DNA of 64,000 nucleotides, taken from assembly GCF_902497555.1 (NCBI RefSeq), contig NZ_CABVGP010000002.1, positions 198,501 to 262,500 of the forward strand, written 5' to 3'. Source of the DNA: Amycolatopsis camponoti. GTDB taxonomy: Bacteria; Actinomycetota; Actinomycetes; Mycobacteriales; Pseudonocardiaceae. Shown here piece by piece: positions 25,593 through 32,498 of the stretch. Every line of letters begins with the position of its first letter. Within the stretch, counting starts at the first letter, position 1. A program made the translations under genes and the position numbers. Under the pieces are notes generated by a model that saw only the letters and a list, made by a program, of their open reading frames with translations, was not told the DNA's origin and did no database searches.

Positions 25593-25802
25593 TCAGGAAT
25601 CCTCCGGGGTCAGTGCTGACAAAAATGCTGCCCAGGATTCGGGTTTGAATGTGAGGACCGGTGCATTCGTCCGACGGTCTTTGCTATCCCTCACCAGGGT
25701 CGCGCCAGAGGTGTTACGGGTCTCGACGCAGCTGCCGCTAGCGCTTGAGTGACTGCTCTTCTGCCAGCCGCCGAGTGCAGTAACTAGTTCTTTCTTCGTC
25801 AA
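25593..25802 (-). CDS. DUF397 protein, 69 aa, coupled to the XRE regulator
   Basis: The core ALGGWQKSSHSSASGSCVETR, then LVRDSKDRRTNAPVLTF and SWAAFLSAL, is a textbook DUF397. A TTG start at 25802 overlaps the stop of the XRE gene (TTGA), giving a protein that begins with T-K-K-E-L after the initiator; a longer frame upstream is only a shadow of the XRE gene. Coupled translation supports a direct functional pair with the regulator. Confidence 0.85.
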   Translation of the reverse strand: MTKKELVTALGGWQKSSHSSASGSCVETRNTSGATLVRDSKDRRTNAPVLTFKPESWAAFLSALTPEDS

Positions 25803-26662
25803 TCCAAATCCTTGGTACGAGCAAGAATAACCTGCAAAGATTCTTCCTTGCCCAATGCTTTCCGATATGCGTCTTCGTAAGCGGTAGTTATGTTGTTCAC
25901 TTGAATTGGGTCGTCGATGATCCCCCATGTCGTCACGGTTTCTTGCCAGGCCAATGTAGGCAGTTGTGGGTTGTCGAAGTCGATGAGGTGGACTGTGGCG
26001 GCACCGAAGAGGCCGCACGATGTCGCGGTGAACGGTATGACCCGCAAGTCGAGTGCATCGGGGTGTCGCTCGATCAAAGTTGCGAGATGGATCAGCTGTT
26101 CCTTCAGTACGCGCCTACCGCCGATCTGCTGCCGGAGCGCGGCCTCGCTGAGGACGACCGTCAATGAGAACGGATCGTCGGGATCGATGAGGCGGTGCTG
26201 CCGTCGAAGTCGGGCTTCGACTCGCTGGTCGACTTCTATCTGGCGCACGGTGACGTCGGGCATCATGATGGCTTTGATGTAATCGGCGGTTTGCAGTAGT
26301 CCGGGAATGAGCAGGCTCTCGTAGCCGCGCATGCTCCGTGCGCCTTGCTCCAGGCCGAACAGTCGCTGTATATCGGCGTCGAAGAGCGCAGAATAGCGGG
26401 TCCACCAACCCCGTTCTTTGGCTGTGGCGCGGAGAGCGAGTAGCTCGTCCTTCTCTTCGTCGTCGAATTCGAATAACTCTATTATTCGCGAAAGGGTTTC
26501 CGGGGAAAGTATTTTCCGTTCGTTCTCGACCGCGGACCAGTAATTGCGGGAGAATCCGAGGGTCTCGGTGATAGTTCTGACTTCGATGCCGAGCTGTTCC
26601 CGTCGCCGTTTCAAACGAAGGGCGAGCTCCCAGGATGCGACGACGGGGGACGAGGTGGGCAC
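25799..26662 (-). CDS. XRE-family regulator with DUF5753 domain
   Basis: The 287-residue protein has an N-terminal XRE helix-turn-helix (LRLKRRREQLGIEVRTITETLGFSRNYWSAVENERKILSPETL, about residues 16-60) and a C-terminal DUF5753 domain (about 110-280, including YESLLIPGLLQTADYIKA and LTVVLSEAALRQQIGG). This is the common actinobacterial XRE-DUF397 module (WhiJ-like). Its base composition is less GC-rich than the neighbours, which suggests transfer. It is divergent from the cyclase-like gene at 26905, and a 13-bp palindrome in the gap is a candidate operator. Confidence 0.93.
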   Translation of the reverse strand: MPTSSPVVASWELALRLKRRREQLGIEVRTITETLGFSRNYWSAVENERKILSPETLSRIIELFEFDDEEKDELLALRATAKERGWWTRYSALFDADIQRLFGLEQGARSMRGYESLLIPGLLQTADYIKAIMMPDVTVRQIEVDQRVEARLRRQHRLIDPDDPFSLTVVLSEAALRQQIGGRRVLKEQLIHLATLIERHPDALDLRVIPFTATSCGLFGAATVHLIDFDNPQLPTLAWQETVTTWGIIDDPIQVNNITTAYEDAYRKALGKEESLQVILARTKDLD

Positions 26663-26782
26663 GGTGTCGCGTCGCTAACGATCGGCTCGGACGGAAGGCC
26701 TGCGGTGTTCGGCGAGGCTCATGACATCCATGGCTCACGATCTCTCAAGGGCGGGCAGACGCGGCTGCGGTGGGCTGTCACC

Positions 26783-26795
26783 GGTTACGGTAACC
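26783..26795 (+). promoter_or_regulatory. Palindrome GGTTAC-G-GTAACC in a divergent promoter region
   Basis: A perfect 13-bp palindrome in the 242-bp gap between the XRE regulator and the cyclase-like gene, 121 bp and 110 bp from their starts. It is a candidate binding site for the XRE protein. GGTAAC occurs again nearby (26819-26824). Confidence 0.45.
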
Positions 26796-26904
26796 AAACG
26801 ATGTGACCTGTGTGGTACAGGTAACACCACTTGGTTCCGTAGTCTGGCACAGACGCCAGCTCGCTACCGCGAGCCGAGCGAAGTTCGCTCAATAGAGGTC
26901 GAAG

Positions 26905-27669
26905 ATGTCCGATCCGGAGACGGCGAGGCCGGTCGCGTGGCGGCCTGATCCTCGAGCGCGCGGATCGACCTGGCTGCACTCCGACCCGTTGCCCGAGATG
27001 GTCGGTGTAGTGACGTACCACGGGACGGAGGCCGACGGCGTCGACTGGCGTGGCAGTCTTGCGCTCACCACTGCCCACTGCACCATCGTGGTTGTCGACG
27101 TCGAAAGCTTCGGCCGACGAAGCCGAACGAACCCCAACAGAGTGCGCATCCGCCGCGGGATGTACCGCGCAATCGAACGTGCCTTTGCCGCGGCCGGTAT
27201 TCCCTGGGACATCTGCAGGCACGAAGACCTCGGCGACGGTGTGCTCGTCCTCGTGCCCGCTCGGGTGTCCAAGACGCTCTTCGCCGACCTGCTCCTCGGC
27301 GAGCTCGCCGACGAACTCCAGGCCCACAACGGCGTTCACCCGCCGCTCGAGCGGATTCGGCTCAGGCTGGCGCTCCACGCCGGGGAAGTTTCCTACGACG
27401 CCTACGGTGCCACCGGTTCGTCGATCCTTCACGCCCAGCGGTTGCTCGATGCGCCCGAGCTGAGGCGTGCCCTGGCGGACACCAAAGCGGTGCTCGCCGT
27501 GATCGCGTCGGCTTGGGTCTTCGACGAAGTGATCAGGCACAGCGAGCGGGGCTTCGTCGATGCGTACCGATGTGTTCGTACCGAGGACGGCGCTGCGTGG
27601 ATCCGGCTTCTCCCGGCGTCCGCGACCGCGCGACGGCGCGAGCTTGCCCGGCGGCGTCGGCTCGGCTGA
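26905..27669 (+). CDS. Class III nucleotidyl cyclase-like protein with both metal Asp residues
   Basis: The 254-residue protein starts at ATG 26905 after AGAGGTCG. It has an N-terminal 55-residue extension, then a cyclase-like domain: TIVVVDVESFG (Asp65 at the first metal position), CRHEDLGDGVLVLVP (Asp111 at the second, in the GD turn), LRLALHAGEVSYDAYGATGSSILHAQRLLDA (the Arg that stabilises the transition state is present; the usual Asn is His). It can be aligned with the protein at 24462, in which both Asp residues are lost. It may make a cyclic nucleotide or act as a sensor. The arrangement around an XRE-DUF397 block suggests a regulated signalling pair. Enzyme activity is untested inference. 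Confidence 0.6.
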   Translation: MSDPETARPVAWRPDPRARGSTWLHSDPLPEMVGVVTYHGTEADGVDWRGSLALTTAHCTIVVVDVESFGRRSRTNPNRVRIRRGMYRAIERAFAAAGIPWDICRHEDLGDGVLVLVPARVSKTLFADLLLGELADELQAHNGVHPPLERIRLRLALHAGEVSYDAYGATGSSILHAQRLLDAPELRRALADTKAVLAVIASAWVFDEVIRHSERGFVDAYRCVRTEDGAAWIRLLPASATARRRELARRRRLG

Positions 27670-27692
27670 GTTGGTAACCCCTGCCGTACTGG

Positions 27693-27709
27693 CGAAACTT
27701 TCCGAAAGT
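27693..27709 (+). promoter_or_regulatory. CGAAA/TTTC palindrome upstream of the xylanase
   Basis: CGAAACTTTC at 27693-27702 overlaps the perfect palindrome ACTTTC-C-GAAAGT at 27697-27709, 66 bp before the xylanase start. I recall CGAAACTTTCG-like elements from Streptomyces xylanase promoters, where they bind a regulator. It is a likely induction/repression site for the xylanase-esterase operon. Confidence 0.6.
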
Positions 27710-27774
27710 CATTGTCCCACCAGTCAGCCCGATCACATGCTTTCCCCATCGCCAGGCCTCAATGAGGAGGAAGC

Positions 27775-28428
27775 ATGCTCACCAAGATCAGGGTGTTCGC
27801 CGGTGGGACCGTTCTTGCGCTCATCGCCGCGCTCGTTCCCGGGGTGGCCCGAGCCGATACCGTCATCACCACCAGCCAGACCGGGAACAACGGTGGCTAC
27901 TACTACTCCTTCTGGACCGACGGCGGCGGCTCCGTCCAGATGACGCTCGGCTCCGGCGGGAACTACCGGATGAACTGGAGCAACGTCGGGAACTTCGTCG
28001 GTGGCAAGGGGTGGAGCAACGGGAGCCGGCGGACCGTCAACTACTCCGGCAGCTTCAACCCCTCCGGCAACGGCTACCTCGCCCTCTACGGCTGGACCTC
28101 GAACCCGCTCGTCGAGTACTACATCGTCGACAACTGGGGCACCTACCGGCCCACCGGCACCTACAAGGGCACCGTCACCAGCGATGGCGGCACCTACGAC
28201 ATCTACCAGACCACCCGCTACAACGCGCCGTCCGTCGAAGGGACCAAGACCTTCAACCAGTACTGGTCCGTGCGGCAGCAGAAGAAGACCGGTGGGACCA
28301 TCACCACCGGGAACCACTTCGACGCCTGGGCGCGCTACGGCATGCGCATGGGCAGCTTCAACTACTACATGATCCTCGCCACCGAGGGCTACCAGAGCAG
28401 CGGCAACTCGAACATCTCGGTGGGCTGA
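27775..28428 (+). CDS. xlnB: Secreted endo-1,4-beta-xylanase, GH11
   Basis: The 217-residue protein carries a signal peptide ([11 protein letters not shown] to about residue 27, cleaved after ARA) and a single GH11 beta-jelly-roll. The nucleophile Glu114 ([12 protein letters not shown]) and acid/base Glu204 ([11 protein letters not shown]) are present, as are the family segments [14 protein letters not shown] and VGGKGW. It cuts xylan backbones outside the cell with retention of configuration. There is no carbohydrate-binding module, so it is the short form. The ribosome site is GAGGAGG. The stop is 3 bp before the start of a CE4 esterase, an order known from Streptomyces lividans xlnB-axeA. 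Confidence 0.95.
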   Translation: MLTKIRVFAGGTVLALIAALVPGVARADTVITTSQTGNNGGYYYSFWTDGGGSVQMTLGSGGNYRMNWSNVGNFVGGKGWSNGSRRTVNYSGSFNPSGNGYLALYGWTSNPLVEYYIVDNWGTYRPTGTYKGTVTSDGGTYDIYQTTRYNAPSVEGTKTFNQYWSVRQQKKTGGTITTGNHFDAWARYGMRMGSFNYYMILATEGYQSSGNSNISVG

Positions 28429-28431
28429 CCG

Positions 28432-29085
28432 ATGCGCACGTTGATCCTCGCGGCCGCCCTCGTGATCACCGGCGCGGTCGGTGCCACCCCCGCGCACGCC
28501 GCCGCCTGCAACGGCTATGTCGGCCTCACCTTCGATGACGGACCCTCGAACGCGCACACCCCCGGGTTGCTCAACGCCCTGCGGCAGAACGGTTTGCGCG
28601 CCACCATGTTCAACGAAGGTCAGTACGCCGCCGCCTATCCCGCTCAGGTGCGGGCCGAGGTGAGCGCCGGGATGTGGGTCGGGAACCACAGTTACACCCA
28701 CCCGCACCTCACGCAGCAGAGCCAGTCCCAAATGGACTCCGAGGTTTCCCGGACGCAGCAGGCGATCTCGGCCGCCGGTGGTGGTACTCCGAAGCTGTTC
28801 CGGCCGCCGTACGGGGAAACGAACGGAACGTTGCAGGCGGTCGAAGCGAAGTACGGCCTGCGGCAGATCATCTGGGACGTCGACTCGCAGGACTGGAACA
28901 ACGCGAGCGTCGACGCGATCGTGCAGGCCAACGCCCGTCTCGGCAACGGCCAGGTCATCCTCATGCACGAATGGCCCGCCAACACCCTCTCCGCCATCCC
29001 GCGGATCGCGCAGGGCCTGGCGAGCCGCGGGCTGTGCGCGGGCATGATCTCGCCTCAGACGGGCCGGGCGGTGGCCCCGGGCTGA
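28432..29085 (+). CDS. axeA: Secreted polysaccharide deacetylase / acetylxylan esterase (CE4)
   Basis: The 217-residue protein has a signal peptide (MRTLILAAALVITGAVGATP to AHA near residue 23). The NodB homology domain has all five motifs: TFDDGPS (Asp35, Asp36), HSYTHPH (His86, His90), RPPYGETN, DVDSQDW and LMHEW. It removes acetyl groups from xylan (or chitin) in a metal-dependent reaction. Being directly downstream of a GH11 xylanase, acetylxylan is the likely substrate. A GC-rich hairpin follows. Confidence 0.92.
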   Translation: MRTLILAAALVITGAVGATPAHAAACNGYVGLTFDDGPSNAHTPGLLNALRQNGLRATMFNEGQYAAAYPAQVRAEVSAGMWVGNHSYTHPHLTQQSQSQMDSEVSRTQQAISAAGGGTPKLFRPPYGETNGTLQAVEAKYGLRQIIWDVDSQDWNNASVDAIVQANARLGNGQVILMHEWPANTLSAIPRIAQGLASRGLCAGMISPQTGRAVAPG

Positions 29086-29096
29086 GGCCGCCGGGT

Positions 29097-29124
29097 GGCG
29101 CGGCGGCCCCGAACCCGCCGCGCC
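29097..29124 (+). terminator. Hairpin after the xylanase-esterase operon
   Basis: A 10-bp perfect inverted repeat at 29097-29106 and 29115-29124 with an 8-nt loop, 11 bp after the esterase stop. No U-run. Confidence 0.5.
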
Positions 29125-29171
29125 GCCATTCCCCCGGCGGGCGCGGCCGGGGATGCGGCAGACTGCCGATC

Positions 29172-29822
29172 ATGGGGATCTCGGTGATGGTGGTGGACGA
29201 CCAGCAGGCCGTGCGCGAGGGCCTGGTCGCGCTGATGGGCCTGCTCGACGACGTCGATGTCGTCGGCTCGGCGGCCGACGGTGCCCAGGCGCTCGAGCTG
29301 GCCGGGCGGCTCGACCACCTCGACGTCGTGCTGATGGACCTCACCATGCCCGTCATGGACGGCGTCGAAGCCACCGGACGCCTCGCGCGCGAGCACCCGG
29401 ACGTCGCCGTCCTGGTCCTCACGACCTACTCGGACGACGAGTCGATCGCCGGGGCGCTCGCCGCCGGGGCCAAGGGCTACCTGACGAAGGACGCCGGGCG
29501 GCACGAGATCGGCGCCGCGCTGCGGGCCGTCGTCGCCGGGGCGCTCACCTTCGGGGCGGACGTCTCGCGCCAGGTCGCCGGCGCCCTTTCCGGGGCGAAA
29601 CCGCGTCCGGAAAGCCTGCCGGACGGGCTCACCGCCCGGGAAGCCGAGGTGCTCGGCCTGATCGCCGCCGGCCTGACCAACGGGAAGATCGCCGCCGAGC
29701 TGTTCATCGGCGAGGCGACCGTCAAGACGCACATCAACAACGCCTTCGCGAAGATCGGCGTGCGCACCCGCGTCGAAGCGCTGCGCTACGCCGAGCGACA
29801 CGGCCTGCGGCCGAAGCGGTGA
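29172..29822 (+). CDS. Orphan NarL/LuxR-family response regulator
   Basis: The 216-residue protein has a receiver with the acidic pair (VVDDQ, residues 8-10), Asp56 in VVLMDLTMPVMDGVEA, Lys in GYLTKDAG, and a LuxR DNA-binding domain (LTAREAEVLGLIAAGLTNGKIAAELFIGEATVKTHINNAFAKIGV). It starts at the ATG at 29172; the upstream frame belongs to a shadow. No histidine kinase is adjacent, so its partner lies elsewhere or phosphorylation is not needed. Its stop codon shares the palindrome TGATCA with the stop of the convergent small gene. Confidence 0.92.
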   Translation: MGISVMVVDDQQAVREGLVALMGLLDDVDVVGSAADGAQALELAGRLDHLDVVLMDLTMPVMDGVEATGRLAREHPDVAVLVLTTYSDDESIAGALAAGAKGYLTKDAGRHEIGAALRAVVAGALTFGADVSRQVAGALSGAKPRPESLPDGLTAREAEVLGLIAAGLTNGKIAAELFIGEATVKTHINNAFAKIGVRTRVEALRYAERHGLRPKR

Positions 29823-29939
29823 TCACCGCCCGACCTTCTTCACGACGACGGCGATCACCCCGAGCACGATCAGCAGCAGCAGGATCCCGCCGCCGATGAT
29901 CGCGAACCGCAGCAGCATGAACTGGACGACTTGACCCAT
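29823..29939 (-). CDS. Single-span membrane peptide, 38 aa
   Basis: From the ATG at 29939 the product starts MGQVVQFMLLRFAIIGGGIL, continues with a strongly hydrophobic LLLLIVLGVIAVVV and ends KKVGR. That is one membrane helix with a basic cytoplasmic tail. A good ribosome site (GGAAGGGAAACGG) lies upstream. Its stop codon is the reverse-strand reading of TGATCA, which also ends the response regulator. Function unknown; small proteins of this type often modulate kinases or transporters. Confidence 0.7.
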   Translation of the reverse strand: MGQVVQFMLLRFAIIGGGILLLLIVLGVIAVVVKKVGR

Positions 29940-30226
29940 GTCCGTTTCCCTTCCCGTGTTCCGACGAGGGGAACGCTAGGGCGGCACCCGGGTGGAGCAG
30001 GACCTCCGCGGGGTGGAGATCCGGGTGGAGACTCACCGGAAGTCCACTGTAGACAGACTAGCTGTCGGTTAACTCGCCGTAAGGAACCTCCTTAACCCGG
30101 ACATTTCACCACTCCGGCGGCCGTCGGTCGGCTCCCGTTCGGGCTGCGTTCATCCCGCTCGCCCGCCGCCGTAATTTGCGGTGCCTAAGTTTCCTGCTCG
30201 AGCCGCAGAGTGAAAGCAAGGAACCC

Positions 30227-31156
30227 ATGGACGCACCCCTGGCCGTCAGAGCGCGCGGGATCACCAAGTGCTTCGGTGACGTCGTCGCGCTCGACGGCAT
30301 CGACTTCGACGTGGCCCCGGGCCGGATCCACGGCCTGGTCGGCCCGAACGGCGCCGGCAAGACCACCCTGCTCGGCCTGCTGCTGAGCCTGGCCGTCGCC
30401 GACGAGGGCACGCTGGAAGTCCTCGGCGGGCCGGTCGGCAAGACCCTCGGCGACGTCGCCGGGTTCGTCGACGGCCCCGGTCTCTACCCGTCGCTCACCG
30501 CCCGGCAGAACCTCGCCGCGCTGGCCGCCCTCCGCGGCCTCGACCGGCGGACCCCGAAGATCGACGACGTCCTCGGCGAGGTCGGGCTCACCGACGTCGC
30601 CGACGACCGCGTCCGCGGCTTCTCCCTCGGCATGCGGCAGCGGCTCGGGCTGGCCGCGGCGCTGCTCACCGAGCCCCGCCTGCTGGTGCTCGACGAGCCG
30701 GCCAACGGCCTCGACCCGGCCGGCAAGAAGCACGTGCACGGCGTTCTCGGCCGGCTCGCCGCCGAGGGCACCACCGTCGTGCTCTCCAGCCACCGGATGG
30801 ACGACCTCGAGGCGCTGTGCTCCGACGTCACCATCCTGGCCACCGGCCGCGTCGTCTTCACCGGTCCGCTCGGCAAGCTCTCCGCCGAGAACGGCGAACT
30901 CGGCTACCGGCTGCGGACGTCCGACCCGCGGGCGGCGCGTCCCCTGGTCGCCGGCGCGCCGGGGATCCGCCTCGCCGACTCCGACGACGACGTGTTCGTG
31001 GTCCGCGCGCTGGTGGCCGCGCTCGACGAACTGGTGCTGCGGCTGGCGAAGGAGGGCATCGCGGTGCGCGAGCTCGCGCCCGTCGTGTCCCCGCTGGAAG
31101 CCGCGTTCCTCGCTCTCACCGAAGCTCTCCCCGAGCAGCCGGAGGCCGGTCGATGA
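30227..31156 (+). CDS. ABC transporter ATP-binding protein (drug/CcmA-type exporter)
   Basis: The 309-residue ATPase has Walker A GPNGAGKTT, signature FSLGMRQRLGLAAALL, Walker B LLVLDEPANGLDPAG, H-loop LSSHRMDD, and a C-terminal extension of about 90 residues typical of DrrA/NatA-type exporters. The ATG at 30227 follows AAGGAA. It overlaps the permease gene by 4 bp (ATGA). With the permease it forms an exporter of unknown cargo. Confidence 0.92.
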   Translation: MDAPLAVRARGITKCFGDVVALDGIDFDVAPGRIHGLVGPNGAGKTTLLGLLLSLAVADEGTLEVLGGPVGKTLGDVAGFVDGPGLYPSLTARQNLAALAALRGLDRRTPKIDDVLGEVGLTDVADDRVRGFSLGMRQRLGLAAALLTEPRLLVLDEPANGLDPAGKKHVHGVLGRLAAEGTTVVLSSHRMDDLEALCSDVTILATGRVVFTGPLGKLSAENGELGYRLRTSDPRAARPLVAGAPGIRLADSDDDVFVVRALVAALDELVLRLAKEGIAVRELAPVVSPLEAAFLALTEALPEQPEAGR

Positions 31157-32493
31157 CCGTCATCACCGAGACCGCCCGTCCCGTCCCCGTGTCCCGCGGG
31201 TACCGCTTCGAACTCGTCAAGCTGTTCGCCGCCTGGCGCGTCCGCCTGCTGGTGCTGGCCTGCTGGATCGCGCCCGCGTTGTTCGTCGCCGTGGTGAGCG
31301 AGCAGAGTTCGCTGCCCGTCGACACGCTCTTCGGCCGCTGGATGAACGCCACCGGCTGGGCCGGGCCGCTGGTGATGCTCGGGTTCGCGGGCACCTACGC
31401 GCTCCCGCTGCTGACATCGGTCGTCGCCGGGGACGTCTTCGCCTCCGAGGACCGGCTCGGCACCTGGCGCCACCTGCTCGTCGCGGTCCGCTCCACCCGG
31501 CGGATCTTCGCGGCGAAAGCGCTGGCCGGCCTCAGCGTGCTCGTCGTCCTCGTGGCCGGGATGGCCGTTTCCAGTGCGGTGGGCGGGGTCCTGGCCGCCG
31601 GGAACCGGCCGCTCGTCGGCCTCGACGGCCACCTGCTGACGTCCGGCGACGCCGCGGTGCGGGTCCTGCTCGCGTGGGTCTGCGTCTTCGCCCCGACGCT
31701 GGCGCTCGGGGCGATCGGGCTGCTCGGCTCGGTCGTGTGGGGCCGCTCGCCGATGGGCCTGCTGCTGCCCGCCGTCGTCGCGCTCGTGCTGGCGCTGGCC
31801 CAGCTGCTGCCGCTGCCCGTCGCCGTCCGCCTCGCCCTGCCCAGCTACGCCTTCATCGCGTGGAACGGCCTGTTCACCGACCCGGCCCAGCTCGGGCCGC
31901 TGCTGATCGCGGTCGGCGTCAGCCTGGCCTGGGCCGTCGTCGCGAGCGCGCTGGCGTACCTGCTGTTCGTGCGCCGCGACTTCACCAACCCGGCTCACGA
32001 CGGTTCGGGCCGCCGCGCGCTCACCATCGGTGTCCTGCCGCTGGTCGCGCTGCTCGCCGCCACGGCCGGGATCGTCGCCGTCGCGACGCCGGCCACCGGC
32101 TCCGGGATCGAGCTCGACAAGGTCCAGCGCTCGGTCGCCACCGCGTTCGCCCACCTCTACCGGCTGCAGGCCGGCCAGCTCAACCGGCCCGACGTCACCG
32201 AGGAGCAGCTGGCCGCCACGGCCGCGTGCACCAAGGGCGACGGCCTGGTCGAGCCCGACGGTCCCGGCAACGACTGGCGGTGCGTCGTCTCCTGGCACCT
32301 GCCGGGGATCGACGCGACGGGACAGGCGATCTACCAGCTGGACATCACCTCGGACGGGCGGTACGTCGCCGACGGCGACGGACCGAAGGAAGTGAACGGC
32401 TACTTCCAGGTGCGGACCCCCGCGGGGGACCAACCCAACCCGCTTTGGCAGTTCGACGGGAACGTCGAGCTGCTCACCACCACGAAGGGATAA
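31153..32493 (+). CDS. ABC-2-type permease with C-terminal extracytoplasmic domain
   Basis: The protein has 446 residues. After a short cytoplasmic N-terminus there are six predicted helices in the ABC-2 style (first LLVLACWIAPALFVAVV, last before residue 285), then a seventh (LTIGVLPLVALLAATAGIVAVA). About 115 hydrophilic residues follow, containing a Cys pair (AACTKGDG and WRCVVSW). The tail starts SGIELDKVQRSVATAFAHLY and should lie outside the membrane. The tail resembles small secreted domains that bind substrate or wall. It is coupled to the ATPase and followed after 5 bp by a secreted phosphoesterase, so transport and surface hydrolysis may be linked. Confidence 0.82.
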   Translation: MTVITETARPVPVSRGYRFELVKLFAAWRVRLLVLACWIAPALFVAVVSEQSSLPVDTLFGRWMNATGWAGPLVMLGFAGTYALPLLTSVVAGDVFASEDRLGTWRHLLVAVRSTRRIFAAKALAGLSVLVVLVAGMAVSSAVGGVLAAGNRPLVGLDGHLLTSGDAAVRVLLAWVCVFAPTLALGAIGLLGSVVWGRSPMGLLLPAVVALVLALAQLLPLPVAVRLALPSYAFIAWNGLFTDPAQLGPLLIAVGVSLAWAVVASALAYLLFVRRDFTNPAHDGSGRRALTIGVLPLVALLAATAGIVAVATPATGSGIELDKVQRSVATAFAHLYRLQAGQLNRPDVTEEQLAATAACTKGDGLVEPDGPGNDWRCVVSWHLPGIDATGQAIYQLDITSDGRYVADGDGPKEVNGYFQVRTPAGDQPNPLWQFDGNVELLTTTKG

Positions 32494-32498
32494 CCCCG

